Positions 39,345 through 52,462 of a stretch of DNA of 64,000 nucleotides are shown here, piece by piece. Under the pieces are notes generated by a model. The model was not told where the DNA came from, made no database searches, and was given only the letters and a program-made list of their open reading frames with translations. Positions within the stretch are counted from its first letter, which is position 1; each line of letters opens with the position of its first letter. The translations under genes were made by a program, and so were the position numbers. The stretch lies in contig JALPQD010000826.1 in NCBI GenBank assembly GCA_023101885.1, positions 62,001 through 126,000 of the forward strand, read 5' to 3'. The stretch is from Typhlomys cinereus. Lineage: Eukaryota; Chordata; Mammalia; Rodentia; Platacanthomyidae.

Positions 39345-42300
39345 AATTGTTACAGTATAGGAACTTCTCTAGGATCCTTATCACTAAGAAGTGAAATATC
39401 AACATTTGACTCAGAATCCTCCTCATTTGGTTCACTCTTTTGGAAAATCATGGCCTGCGTGAACATGTTATGTGCGAATGTCGCAAAACAATTATGATCT
39501 TCTCCTGAACACTATGTGTAACCCTATAGAATTTCTATAGGATACTTTTCCCTAAGAAGTGCACCTCCAGCATTTGAATCTCAGTCTTCCTCACTTGGTT
39601 CACTAATTTAGAATATCAAGGCCTGCGTGAACATATTTCATGAAAACGTCACAAAACCAGTGTGAATTTCTCCTGATCATAAAAAGTTACAACCTATGAA
39701 CATCTACAGAATTCTTATCACAGAGAAGAGAAAGTGAAACATGTGAATTTGACGCGCCCTCACGTGGTCACTACTTTCATTACAAGCCTGAACATCTTTG
39801 ATAGTATCAGCACAACACAAATGTTGTTTTCTCCAGAATACAAAGTTTTACAGTCTAGAAACCTGTGAGAAAACTTATCCCAAAAATGTGCACATGCTAC
39901 ATATGACTTCCCAAAGAAGTGCACTTGTTACATATATGACTGTGAGTCCTTTTCACTTGGTTCACTATTTTGGAAGGGAACGACATGCATGAACATGTTT
40001 CATGGAAACGTCGTAAACCAAGTGTGATTTCCTCCTGAACGCAAAGAGTTACAACATAGAAACTTCTGTACGATACTTCTCCTAAAGAAGTGCATTTGCC
40101 ACATTTAACTCAGAGTCCTCTGTGTGAACATGTGCCTTTCAAATGTCCCAAAACAAGTATGATTTTCGCCTGAACACAATTGTTACAGTATAAGAACTTC
40201 TCTAGGATCCTTATCACTAAGAAGTGAAATTGGAACATTTGACTCTGAATCCTCCGCACTTGGTTCATTCTTTTGGAAAATCATGGCCTGCTTGAACATG
40301 TTATGTGCGTATGTCACAAAACAAGTATGATCTTCTCCTGAACACAAAGTGTAACACTCTAGAATCTTCTGTAGGATACTTATCCCTGAGAAGTGCATCT
40401 CCAACATTTGACTCTCAGTCCTCTTCACTTGGTTGACTCTGTTGGACAATCAAGGCCTGCGTGAACATATTCTATGAAAACGTCACAAAACCAGTGTGAA
40501 TTTCTCCGGAACATAAAAAGGTACAACGTATGAACATCTACAGGATTCTTATCATTGAGAAGACAAAGTGAAACATGTGAATTTGACGCGTCCTCACGGG
40601 GTCACTATTTTCAAGCGCATACAAGCCTGAATATCGTTGGTAGAATCAGCACAAAACAAATGTTGTTTTCTCCAGAATACAAAGTTTTACAGTCTAGAAA
40701 CCTGTGCAGGATACTTTTCCGAAAGAAGTGCCCATGCTGCACATGACTTCCCAAAGAAGTGTAAATGTTACATATATGACTGTGAGTCCTTTTCACTTGG
40801 TTCACTATTTTGGAAGGGAACGACATGCATGAACATGTTTATTGGAAACGTCCTAAACCAAGTGTGATTTCCTCCTGAACACAAAGCGTTACAATATAGA
40901 AACTTGTGTACGATACTTCTCCTAAAGAAGTGCATTTGCCACATTTAACTCAGAGTCCACCTCACTTGGTTCACTATTTTGTAAAATCATGGCCTGTGTG
41001 AACATGTGCCATTCAAATGTCCAAAAACAAGTATGATTTTCGCCTGAACACAATTGTTACAGTATAGGAACTTCTCTAGGATCCTTATCACTAAGAAGTG
41101 AAATTCCAATATTTGACTCTGAATCCACTGCACTTGGTTCATTCTTTTGGAAAATCATGGCCTGCTTGTACATGTTATATGCGATTGTCGCAAAACAAGT
41201 ATGATCTTCTTTTGAACACAAAGTGTAACATTATAGAATCTTCTGTAGGATACTTATCCCTGAGAAGTGCACCTCCAACCTTTGACAATCAGTCCTCTTC
41301 ACTTGTTTGACTCTTTTGGAAAATCAAGGCCTGCGTGAACATATTCCATGAAAAAGTCAAAAACCCAGTGTGAATTTCTCCGGAACATGAAAAGGTACAA
41401 TGTATGAACATCTACAGGATTCTTATCATTGAGAAGGCAAAGTGAAACATGTGAATTGGATGCGTCCTAACGGGGTCACTATTTTCAAGTTCATTACAAA
41501 CCTGAATATAGTTGGTAGAATCAGCACAAAACAAATGTTTTTTTTCTCCAGAATACAAAGTTTTACAGTCTAGAAACCTGTGTAGGATACTTATCCCAAA
41601 GAAGTGCACATGCTACATATATGACTGTGAGTCCTCTTCACTTGGTTCACTATTTTGGAAGGGAAGGACATGCATGAACATGTTTCATGGAAACGTCGTA
41701 AACCAAGTGTGATTTCCTCCTGAACACAAAGAGTTACAATATAGAAAATTCTGTACGATACTTCTCCTAAAGAAGTATATTTGCCACATTTAACTCAGAG
41801 TCCTCCTCACTTGGTTCACTATTTTGTAAAATCATAGCCTGAGTGAACATGTGCCATTCAAATGTCCCAAAACAAGTATGATTTTTGCCTGAACACAATT
41901 GTTACAGTATAGGAACTTCTCTAGGATCCTTATCACTAAGAAGTGAAATTCCAACATTCGACTCTGAATCCTCCGCACTTGGTTCAATCTTTTGGAAAAT
42001 CATGGCCTGTGTGAACATGTTGTGTGCGAATGTCGCAAAACAATTATGATCTTTTCCTGAACAGAAAGTGTAACCCTATAGAATTTCTATAGGATACTTA
42101 TCCCTAAGAAGTGCACCTCCAACATTTGAATCTCAGTCCTCCTCACTTGGTTCACTATTTTGGAAAATCAAGGCCTGCGTGAATATATTCCATGAATACG
42201 TCACAAAACCAGTGTGAATTTCTCCGGAACATAAAAAGTTACAACCTATGAACATCTACAGGATTCTTATCACGGAGAAGAGAAAGTGAAACATGTGAAT

Positions 42301-43165
42301 TTCACGCGCCCTCACGTGGTAACTATTTTCATTACAAGCCTGAACATCTTTGATAGAATCAGCACAACACAAATGTTGTTTTCTCCAGAATACAAAGTTT
42401 TACAGTCTAGAAACCTGTGCAGAAAACTTATCCCAAAAATGTGCACATGTACATATGACTTCCCAAAGAAGTGCACATGTTACATGTATGACTGTGAGTC
42501 CTTTTCACTTGGTTCACTATTTTGGAAGGGAACGACATGCATGAACATGTTTCATGGAAACGATGTAAACCAAGTGTGTTTTCCTCCTGAACACAAAGAG
42601 TTACAATATAGAAACTTCTGTACGATACTTCTCCTAAAGAAGTGCATTTGGCATATTTAACTCAGAGTCCACCTCACTTGGTTCACTATTTTGTAAAATG
42701 ATGGCCTGTGTGAATATGTGCCATTCAAATGTCACAAAACAAGTATGTTTTTCACCTGAACACAATTGTTACAGTATAGGAACTTCTCTAAGATACTTAT
42801 CCCTAAGAAATGAAATGCCAACATTTGACTCTGAATCCTCCGAACTTGTTTCACTCTTTTGGAAAATCATGGCCTGCTTGAACATGTTATGTGCGAATGT
42901 CGCAAAACAATTATGATCTTCTCCTGAACACAAAGTGTAACCCTATAGAATTTCTATAGGATACTTATCCCTAAGAAGTGCACCTCCAACATTTGAATCT
43001 CATTCCTCCTCACTTGGTTCACTATTTTGGAAAATCAAGGCCTGCATGAACATATTCCATGAAAACGTCACAAAACCAGTGTGAATTTCTCCTGAACATA
43101 AAAAGTTACAACCTATGAACATCTACAGGATTCTTATCACGGAGAACAGAAAGTGAAACATGTGA
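39345..43165 (+). repeat. Class 2 satellite block (second, right part)
   Basis: Units at 39495 (s), 40328 (r), 41202 (r), 42047 (s) and 42914 (s). The 39495 unit has a 34-bp deletion in D at 40,120/40,121. The 41202 unit has a single C-internal copy. Class markers as in the first class 2 block. No gene is visible. Confidence 0.83.
42075..42093. other. Subunit A dyad, class 2 type s form
   Basis: CCTATAGAATTTCTATAGG has 9-base perfect arms around one base. Relative to type r the right arm has changed G to A, so T pairs with A and symmetry is restored. Also at about 28.2, 30.8, 38.65, 39.5, 42.95, 45.55, 47.3 and 56.9 kb. Confidence 0.85.
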
Positions 43166-45334
43166 ATTTGACGCGTCCTCACTTGGTAACTATTTTCAAG
43201 CTCATTACAAACCTGAACATAGTTGGAAGAATCAGCAAAAAACTAATGTTGATTTCACCAGAATGCAAAGGTTTACAGTCTAGACATCTGTGCAGGATAC
43301 TTATTCGAAAGAAGTACCCATGCTGTACATGACTTCCCAAGGAAGTGCAAATGTTATATATATGACTGTGAGTCCTTTTCACTTGGCTCACTGTTTTGGA
43401 AGGGAATGACATGCATGAACATGTTTCATGGAAACGTCGTAAAACAAGTGTGATTTCCTCCTGAACACAAAGAGTTATAATATAGAAACTTCTGTACGAT
43501 ACTTCTCCTAAAGAAGCGCACTTGCAACATTTAACTCTGAGTCCTCCGCACTTGGTTCTCTATTTTGTGAAATCATGGCCTGTGTGAACATCGGCCATTC
43601 CAATGTCAGAAAAGAAGTATGAATTTCGCCTGAACACAAAAGTTACAGTTTAGGAACTTCTCTAGGATACGAATCCCTAATTAGTGAAATGCCAACATTT
43701 CACTCTGAATTCTCCGCACTTGGTTCACTCTCTTGGAAAATCATGGCCTGCGTGAACAAGATATGTGCGAATGTCGCAAAACGAGGATGATCTTCTCCTG
43801 AACAAAAAGTGTAACACTACAGAATCTTCTGTAGGATACTTATCCCTGAGAAGTGCACCTCCAACATTTGACTCTCAGTCCTCCTCACTTGGTTCACTAT
43901 TTCGGAAAATCAAGGCCTGCGTGAACATATTCCATGAAAACGTCACAACAGCAGTGTGAATTTCTCCAAAATGTAAAATTCTACAACGTATGAACATCTA
44001 CAGGATTCTTTTCACTGAGAAGAGAAAGTGAAACATGTGAATTTGAGGCGTCCTCACTTGGTCACTATTTTCAAGCTCATTACAAGCCTGAACATATGGT
44101 AGAATCATCAAAAAACTAATGTTGTTTTCTCCAGAATACAAAGTTTTACATTCTAGAAACCTGTGTAGGATACTTATCCGAAAGAATTGCGCATGCTGCA
44201 CATGACTTCCCAAAGAAGTGCACATGCTACATATGACAGTGAGTCCCCTTCACTTGGTTCACTGTTTTCGAAGGGAACGACATGCATGAACATGTTTCAT
44301 GGAAACGTAATAAAACAAGTGTGTTTTCCTCCTGAACACAAAGAGTTACAATATAGAAACTTCTGTACGATACTTCTCCTAAAAAAGCGCACTTGCAATA
44401 TTTAACTCTGAGTCCTCCGCACTTGGTTCTCTATTTTGTGAAATCATGGCCTGTGTGAACATGTGCCATTCCAATGTCAGAACACAAGTATGATTTTCAC
44501 CTGAACACAAAAGTTACAGTTTAGGAACTTCTCTAGGATAAGTATCCGTAAGAAGTGAAATGCCAACATTTGACTCTGAATCCTCCGCACTTGGTTCACT
44601 CTCTTGGAAAATCATGCCCTGCGTGAACAATATATGAGCGAATGTCGCAAAACAAGGATGATCTTCTCCTGAACACAAAGCGTATCACTACAGAATCTTC
44701 TGTAGGATACTTATCCCTGAGAAGTGCACCTCAAACATTTGACTCTCAGTCCTCCTCACTCTTTTGGAAAATCAAGGCCTGCGTGAACATATTCCATGAA
44801 AACGTCACAAAACCAGTGTAAATTTCTCTGCAACATAAAAAGTTACAACATATGAACATCTACAGGATTCTTTTCACTGAGAAGAGAAAGTGAAACATGT
44901 GAACTGGACGCGTCCTCACTTGGTCACTATTTTCAAGCTCATTACAAGCCTAAACCTAGTTGGTAGAATCAGCCCAAAACAAATGTTGTTTTCTCCAGAA
45001 TACAAAGTGTTACAGTCTAGAAACCTGTGTAGGATACTTATCCGAAAGAAGTGCACATGCTGCACATGACTTCCCAAAGAAGGGCACATGGTACATATGA
45101 CTGTGAGTCCTCTTCACTTGGATCACTCTTTTCGAAGGGAACGACATGCATGAACATGTTTCATGGAAACATCGTCAAACAAGTGTGATTTTCTCCTGAA
45201 CACAAAGAGTTACAATATAGAAACTTCTGTACGATACTTCTCCTAAAGAAGCACACTTGCAACAATTAACTCTGAGTCCTCCGCACTTGGTTCTCAATTT
45301 TGTGAAATCATGGCCTGTGTGAACATGTGCCATT
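43166..45334 (+). repeat. Class 1 satellite block with displaced duplicate
   Basis: Class 1 resumes in B at about 43,166 and covers units 43788 and 44659. Units here have AACAAGATATGTGCG and GAACAATATATGAGCG in E and CTCACTCTTTTGG (8-bp loss) in A at about 44,757. About 43,640-45,335 is nearly identical to 50,767-52,462. No gene is visible. Confidence 0.83.
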
Positions 45335-45335
45335 C
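43640..45335 (+). repeat. Displaced duplicate, copy 1 (offset 7,127 bp)
   Basis: About 1.7 kb shares private variants with 50,767-52,462: GAATCCCTAATTAGTG, CATTTCACTCTGAAT, AACAAGATATGTGCG, TCACAACAGCAGTGTG, GAACATATGGTAGAATC, GGATAAGTATCCG, and an 8-bp loss in A. Sequence outside the two segments does not match at this offset. Confidence 0.88.
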
Positions 45336-48300
45336 AAATGTCCCAAAACAAGTATGATTTTCGCCTGAACACAATTGTTACAGTATAGGAACTTCTCTAG
45401 GATCCTTATCACTAAGAAGTGAAATTCCAACATTCACTCTGAATCCTCCGCACTTGGTTCACTCTTTTGGAAAATCATGGTCTATGTGAACATGTTATGT
45501 GCGTATGTCGCAAAACAATTATGATCTTCTCCTGAACACAATGTGTAACCCTATAGAATTTCTATAGGATACTTATCCCTAAGAAGTGCACCTCCAACAT
45601 TTGAATCTCAGTCCTCCTCACTTGGTATACTATTTTGGAAAATCAAGGCCTGCGTGAACATATTCCATGAAAACGTCACAAAACCAGTGTGAATTTATCC
45701 TGAACATAAAAAGTTACAACCTATGAACATCTACAGGATTCTTATCACGGAGAAGAGAAAGTGAAACATGTGAATTTCACGCGCCCTCACGTGGTCACTA
45801 TTTTCATTACAAGCCTGAACATCTTTGATAGAATCAGCACAACACAAATGTTGATTTGGCTAGAATACAAAGCTTTCAGTCTAGAAACCTGTGTAGAAAA
45901 CTTATCCCAAAAATGTGTACATTCTACATATGACTTCCCAAAGAAGTGCACATGATACATATATGACTTTGAGTGCTTTTCACTTGGTTCACTATTTTGG
46001 AAGGGAACGACATGCATGAACATGTTTCATGGAAACATCGTAAACCAAGTGTGATTTCCTCCTGAACACAAAGAGTTACAATATGGAAACTTCTGTACGA
46101 TACTTCTCCTAAAGAAGTGCATTTGCCACACTTAACTCAGAGTCCTCTTCACTTGGTTCACTCTTTTGTAAAATCATGGCCTGTGTGAACATGTGCCATT
46201 CAAATGTCACAAAACAAGTATGATTTTCGCCTGAACACAATTGTTACAGTATAGGAACTTCTCTAGGATCCTTATCAATAAGAAGGGAAATTCCAGTATT
46301 TGACTCTGAATCCACCGCACTTGGTTCATTCTTTTGGAAAATCATGGCCTGCTTGTACATGTTATATGCGACTGTCGCAAAACAAGTATGATCTTCTCCT
46401 GAACACAAAGTGTAACACTATAGAATCTTCTGTAGGAAACTTATACCTGAGAAGTGCACCTCCAACATTTGACAATCAGTCCTCTTCACTTGTTTGACTC
46501 TTTTGGAAAATCAAGGCCTGCGTGAACATATTCCATGAAAAAGTCAAAAACCCAGTGTGAATTTCTCCGGAACATAAAAAGGTACAATGTATCAACATCT
46601 ACAGGATTCTTATCATTGAGAAGACAAAGTGAAATATGTGAATTGGACGTGACCTCACGGGGTCACTATTTTCAAGCTCATTACAAGCCTGAATATAGTT
46701 GGTAGAATCAGCACAAAACAAATGTTTTTTTCTCCAGAATACAAAGTTTTACAGTCTAGAAACCTGTGTAGGATACTTATCCCAAAGAAGTGCACATGCT
46801 GTCTAGGATACTTATCCCATAGAAGTGCACATGCTACATATATGACTGTGAGTCCTCTTCTCTTGGTTCACTATTTTGGAGGGACCGACATGCATGAACA
46901 TGTTTCATGGAAACGTCCTAAACCAAGTGTGATTTCCTCCTGAACATAAAGAGTTACAATATAGAAACTTGTGTACGATACTTCTCCTAAAGAAGTGCAT
47001 CTGCCACATTTAACTCAGAGTCCTCCTCACTTGGTTCACTATTTTGTAAAGCCATGGCCTGAGTGAACATGTGCCATTCAAATGTCCCAAAACAAGTATG
47101 ATTTTCGCGTGAACACAATTGTTACAGCATAGGAACTTCTCTAGGATCCTTATCACTAAGAAGTGAAATTCCAACATTGGACTCTGAATCCTTCTCACTT
47201 GGTTCATTCTTTTGGAAAATCATGGCCTTTGTGAACATGTTATGTGCGAATGTCGCAAAACAATTATGATCTTCTCCTGAACACAAAGTGTAACCCTATA
47301 GAATTTCTATAGGATACTTATCCCTAAGAAGTGCACCTCCAACTTTTGAATCTCAGTCCTCCTCGCTTGGTTCACTATTTTGGAAAAACAAGGCCTACGT
47401 GAACATATTCCATGAAAACGTCACAAAACCAGTGTGAATTTCTCCTGAACATAAAAAGTTACAACCTATGAACATCTACAGGATTCTTATCACGGAGAAG
47501 AGAAAGTGAAACATGTGAATTTGACGCTCCCTCACGTGGTAACTATTTTCATTACAAGCCTGAACATCTTTGATAGAATCAGCACAACACAAATGTTGTT
47601 TTCTCCAGAATACAAAGTTTTACAGTCTAGAAACCTATGCAGAAAACTTATCCCAAAAATGTGCACATGCTACATATGACTTCCCAAAGAAGTGCACATG
47701 TTACATATATGACTGTGAGTCCTCTTCACTTGGTTCACTATTTTGGAAGGGAACGACATGCATGAACATGTTTCATCGAAACGTCGTAAACCAAGTGTGA
47801 TTTCCTCCTGAACACAAAGAGTTACAATATAGAAACTTCTGTACGATACTTCTCCTAAAGAAGTGCATTTGCCACATTTAACTCAGAGTCCTCCTCACTT
47901 GGTTCACTCTTTTGTAAAATCATGGCCTGTGTGAACATGTGCCATTCAAATGTCACAAAACAAGTATGATTTTCGCCTGAACACAATTGTTACAGTATAG
48001 GAACTTCTCTAGGATCCTTATCATTAAGAAGTGAAATTCCAAAATTTGACTCTGAATCCTCCGCCCTTGGTTCATTCGTTTATAAAATCATGGCCTGCTT
48101 GAACATGTTATATGCGAATGTCGCAAAACAAGTATGATCTTCTCCTGAACACAAAGTGTAACACTATAGAATCTTCTGCAGGATACTTATCCCTGAGAAG
48201 TGCACCTCCAATTTGACTCTCAGTCCTCTTCACTTGGTTGACTCTTTTGGAAAATCAAGGCCTGCGTGAACATATTCCATGAAAAAGTCACAAAACCAGT

Positions 48301-49200
48301 GTGAATTTCTCCGGAACATAAAAAGGTACAATGTATGAACATGTACAGGATTCTTATCATTGAGAAGACAAAGTGAAACATGTGAATTTGACGCGTCCTC
48401 ACATGGTCACTATTTTCAAGCTCATTACAAGCCTGAATATCGTTGGTAGAATAAGCACAAAACAAATGTTGTTTTCTCCAGAATACAAAGTTTTACAGTC
48501 AAAAACCTGTGTAGGATACTTATCCCAAGCAAGTGCAGATGCTACATATATGACTCTGAGTCCTCTTCACTTGGTTCACTATTTTGGAACGGAACGACAT
48601 GCATGAACATGTTTCATGGAAACGTCGTAAACCAAGTGTGATTTCCTCCTGAACACAAAGAATTACAATATAGAAACTTCTGTACGATACTTCTCCTTAA
48701 GAAGTGCATTTGCCACATTTAACTCAGAGTCCTCCTCACTTGGTGCACTATTTTGTAAAATCATGGCCTGAGTGAAAATGTGCCATTCAAATGTCCCAAA
48801 ACAAGTATGATTTTCGCCTGAACACAAATGTTACAGTATAGGAACTTCTCTAGGATCCTTATCACTAAGAAGTGAAATTCCAACATTTGACTCTGAATCC
48901 TCCGCACTTGGTTCACTCTTTTGGAAAATCATGGCCTGCGTGAACATGTTATGTGCGAATGTCGCAAAACAATTATGATCTTCCCCTGAACACAAAGTGT
49001 AAAACTATAGAATCTTCTGTAGGAAACTTATCCCTGAGAAGTGCACCTCCAACATTTGACTCTCAGTCTTCCTCACTTGGTACACTATTTTGGAAAATCA
49101 AGGCCGACGTGAACATATTCCATGAAAATTTCACAATACCAGTGTGAATTTCTCCGGAACATAAAAAGTTACAACCTATGAACATCTAAAGGATTCTTAT
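45335..49200 (+). repeat. Class 2 satellite block (third)
   Basis: The switch falls in D at CATTCAAATGTCCC near 45,335. Units at 45522 (s), 46389 (r), 47267 (s), 48135 (r, single C-internal copy) and the A subunit of 48976. The 46389 unit has the alternative 35-bp C duplication (GCTGTCTAGGATACTTATCC). No gene is visible. Confidence 0.83.
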
Positions 49201-49536
49201 CACTGAGAAGAGAAAGTGAAACATGTGAATTTGACGCGTCCTCAATTGGTCACTATTTTCTAGCTCATTACAAGCCTGAACACAGTTGGTAGAATCACCG
49301 CAAAACTAATGTTGTTTTTTCCAGAATACAAGTTTTACAGTCTTGAAACCTGTGTAGGATACTTATCCGAAAGAAGTGCCCATGCTACACATGACTTCCC
49401 AACGAAGTGCACATGCTCCATATGACTGTGAATCCTCTTCACTTGGTTCACTGTTTTCGAAGGGAACAACATGCATGAACATGTTTCATGGAAAAGTCGT
49501 GAAACAAGTGTGATTTCCTCCTGATCACAAAGAGTT

Positions 49537-49551
49537 ACAATATAGAAACTT
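49537..49551 (+). repeat. Target-site duplication, poly-T side of U1 copy
   Basis: ACAATATAGAAACTT is repeated exactly at 49,739-49,753. The sequence is normal subunit D (positions 27-41 of D), so the duplication can be assigned to the insertion. Confidence 0.95.
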
Positions 49552-49573
49552 TTTTTTTTTTTTTTTTTTTTTT
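49550..49573 (-). other. Poly(A) tail of U1 retrocopy (poly-T on +)
   Basis: Twenty-four T in a row on the + strand, of which the first two also belong to the target-site duplication. On the minus strand this is an A tail after the U1 3' end, separated by one T. U1 snRNA is not normally polyadenylated, so the tail marks retrotransposition. Confidence 0.95.
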
Positions 49574-49574
49574 A

Positions 49575-49738
49575 CAGGGGAGAGCGCGAACGCAGTCCCC
49601 CACTACCACAAATTATGCAGTCGAGTTTCCCACATTTGGGGAAATCGCAGGGGTCAGCACATCCGGAGTGCAATGGATAAGCCTCGCCCTGGGAAAACCA
49701 CCTTCGTGATCATGGTGTCTCCCCTGCCAGGTAAGTAT
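49575..49738 (-). pseudogene. RNU1: U1 snRNA retropseudogene, full length (164 nt)
   Basis: Read on the minus strand, the segment starts ATACTTACCTGGCAG (the 5' splice-site recognition end of U1), continues through the stem-loop I-III regions, contains the Sm site AATTTGTGG (about 49,609-49,617 on +) and ends CTCTCCCCTG. It is exactly 164 nt. Against human U1 as I remember it, I see only two differences: residue 22 (U to C; 49,717) and residue 157 (U to C; 49,582). Either may be the host's own U1 sequence. The A tail and the perfect 15-bp target-site duplication show it is an L1-mediated retrocopy, not a snRNA gene locus. The DNA upstream of its 5' end is plain satellite, so no proximal sequence element is expected and transcription as U1 is unlikely. 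Near-intact sequence means recent insertion. Confidence 0.96.
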
Positions 49739-49753
49739 ACAATATAGAAACTT
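49739..49753 (+). repeat. Target-site duplication, 5' side of U1 copy
   Basis: ACAATATAGAAACTT, identical to 49,537-49,551. The preceding T (49,738) may belong either to U1 or to the duplication. Confidence 0.95.
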
Positions 49754-50078
49754 CTGTACGATACTTCTCCTAAAGAAGCGCACTTGCAACATTTAACTCT
49801 GAGTCCTCCGCACTTGGTTCTCTATTTTGTGAAACCATGGCCTGTGTGAACATGTGCCATTCCAATGTCAGAAAAAAAGTATGATTTTCGCCTGAACACA
49901 AAAGTTACAGTTTAGGAACTTCTCTAGGATACTTATCCATAAGAAGTGAAATGCCAACATTTGACTCTGAATCCTCCGCACTTGGTTCACTCTTTTGGAA
50001 AATCATGCCCTGCGTGAACCTGTTATGTGCGAATGTCACAAAACGAGGATGATCTTCTCCTGAACACAAAGCGTAACA

Positions 50079-50096
50079 CTACAGAATCTTCTGTAG
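50079..50096. other. Subunit A dyad, class 1 form
   Basis: CTACAGAATCTTCTGTAG is an inverted repeat with 8-base arms and a 2-base centre. The same dyad stands at about 30 bp from the start of A in most class 1 units. A few units have lost it (type c of the first block; 16,017; 17,762). Confidence 0.85.
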
Positions 50097-50308
50097 GATA
50101 CTTATCCCAGAGAAGTGCACCTCCAACATTTGACACTCAGTCCTCCTCACTTGGTTCACTCTATTGGAAAATCAAGGCCTGCGTGAACATATTCCATGAA
50201 AACGTCACAACACCAGTGTGAATTTCTCCTGAACATAAAAATTTACAACATAGGAACATCTACAGGATTCTTATCACTGAGAAGAGAAAGTGAAACATGT
50301 GAATTTGA

Positions 50309-50345
50309 CGCGCCCTCACGTGGTCACTATTTTCATTACAAGCCT
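50309..50345 (+). repeat. Short class 2 type s patch in class 1 unit
   Basis: CGCGCCCTCACGTGGTCAC plus the six-base-deleted TTTTCATTACAAGCC is the type s form of subunit B, while the rest of this unit (50,050-50,914) is class 1. A short conversion tract is the simplest explanation. Confidence 0.7.
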
Positions 50346-50766
50346 GAACATAGATTGTAGAATCAGCACAAAACAAATGTTGTTTTCTCCAGAATACAAA
50401 GTTTTACAGTAGAAACCTGTGTAGGATACTTATGAGAAAGAAGTGCCCATGCTGCACATGACTTCCAAAAGAAGTGCACATGCTACATATGACTGTGAGT
50501 CCTCTTCACTTGGATCACGGTTTTCGATGGGAATGAAATGCATGAACATGTTTCATGGAAACGTCGTAAAACAAGTGTGATTTCCTGCTGAACACAAAGA
50601 GTTACAATACAGAAACTTCTGTACGATACTTCTCCTAATGAAGCGCACTTGCAACATTTAACTCTGAGTCCTCCGCACTTGGTTCTCTATTTTGTGAAAT
50701 CATGGCCTGTGTGAACATGTGCCACTCCAATGTCAGAAAACAAGTATGATTTTCGCCTGAACACAA

Positions 50767-52462
50767 AAGTTACAGTTTAGGAACTTCTCTAGGATACGAA
50801 TCCCTAATTAGTGAAATGCCAACATTTCACTCTGAATCCTCCGCACTTGGTTCACTCTCTTGGAAAATCATGGCCTGCGTGAACAAGATATGTGCGAATG
50901 TCGCAAAACAAGGATGATCTTCTCCTGAACAAAAAGTGTAACACTACAGAATCTTCTGTAGGATACTTATCCCTGAGAAGTGCACCTCCAACATTTGACT
51001 CTCAGTCCTCCTCACTTGGTTCACTATTTCGGAAAATCAAGGCCTGCGTGAACATATTCCATGAAAACGTCACAACAGCAGTGTGAATTTCTCCAGAACG
51101 TAAAATTCTACAACGTATGAACATCTACAGGATTCTTTTCACTGAGAAGAGAAAGTGAAACATGTGAATTTGAGGCGTCCTCACTTGGTCACTATTTTCA
51201 AGCTCATTACAAGCCTGAACATATGGTAGAATCATCACAAAACTAATGTTGTTTTCTCCAGAATACAAAGTTTTACATTCTAGAAACCTGTGTAGGATAC
51301 TTATCCGAAAGAATTGCGCATGCTGCACATGACTTCCCAAAGAAGTGCACATGCTACATATGACTGTGAGTCCCCTTCACTTGGTTCACTGTTTTCGAAG
51401 GGAACGACATGCATGAACATGTTTCATGGAAACGTAATAAAACAAGTGTGTTTTCCTCCTGAACACAAAGAGTTACAATATAGAAACTTCTGTACGATAC
51501 TTCTCCTAAAAAAGCGCACTTGCAATATTTAACTCTGAGTCCTCCGCACTTGGTTCTCTATTTTGTGAAATCATGGCCTGTGTGAACATGTGCCATTCCA
51601 ATGTCAGAACACAAGTATGATTTTCACCTGAACACAAAAGTTACAGTTTAGGAACTTCTCTAGGATAAGTATCCGTAAGAAGTGAAATGCCAACATTTGA
51701 CTCTGAATCCTCCGCACTTGGTTCACTCTCTTGGAAAATCATGCCCTGCGTGAACAATATATGAGCGAATGTCGCAAAACGAGGATGATCTTCTCCTGAA
51801 CACAAAGCGTATCACTACAGAATCTTCTGTAGGATACTTATCCCTGAGAAGTGCACCTCAAACATTTGACTCTCAGTCCTCCTCACTCTTTTGGAAAATC
51901 AAGGCCTGCGTGAACATATTCCATGAACACGTCACAAAACCAGTGTAAATTTCTCTGCAACATAAAAAGTTACAACATATGAACATCTACAGGATTCTTT
52001 TCACTGAGAAGAGAAAGTGAAACATGTGAACTGGACGCGTCCTCACTTGGTCACTATTTTCAAGCTCATTACAAGCCTAAACCTAGTTGGTAGAATCAGC
52101 CCAAAACAAATGTTGTTTTCTCCAGAATACAAAGTGTTACAGTCTAGAAACCTGTGTAGGATACTTATCCGAAAGAAGTGCACATGCTGCACATGACTTC
52201 CCAAAGAAGGGCACATGGTACATATGACTGTGAGTCCTCTTCACTTGGATCACTCTTTTCGAAGGGAACGACATGCATGAACATGTTTCATGGAAACATC
52301 GTCAAACAAGTGTGATTTTCTCCTGAACACAAAGAGTTACAATATAGAAACTTCTGTACGATACTTCTCCTAAAGAAGCGCACTTGCAACAATTAACTCT
52401 GAGTCCTCCGCACTTGGTTCTCAATTTTGTGAAATTATGGCCTGTGTGAACATGTGCCATTC
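50767..52462 (+). repeat. Displaced duplicate, copy 2 (offset 7,127 bp)
   Basis: Partner of 43,640-45,335. The offset minus the 202-bp U1 insertion is 6,925 bp, close to eight units. Differences are few, for example ACAAGG versus ACGAGG swapped between the two E/A borders. Confidence 0.88.

Noticed and set aside
49575..49738. U1 as a functional snRNA gene
   Set aside because: It has a poly(A) tail and target-site duplication, and satellite rather than a snRNA promoter lies upstream.
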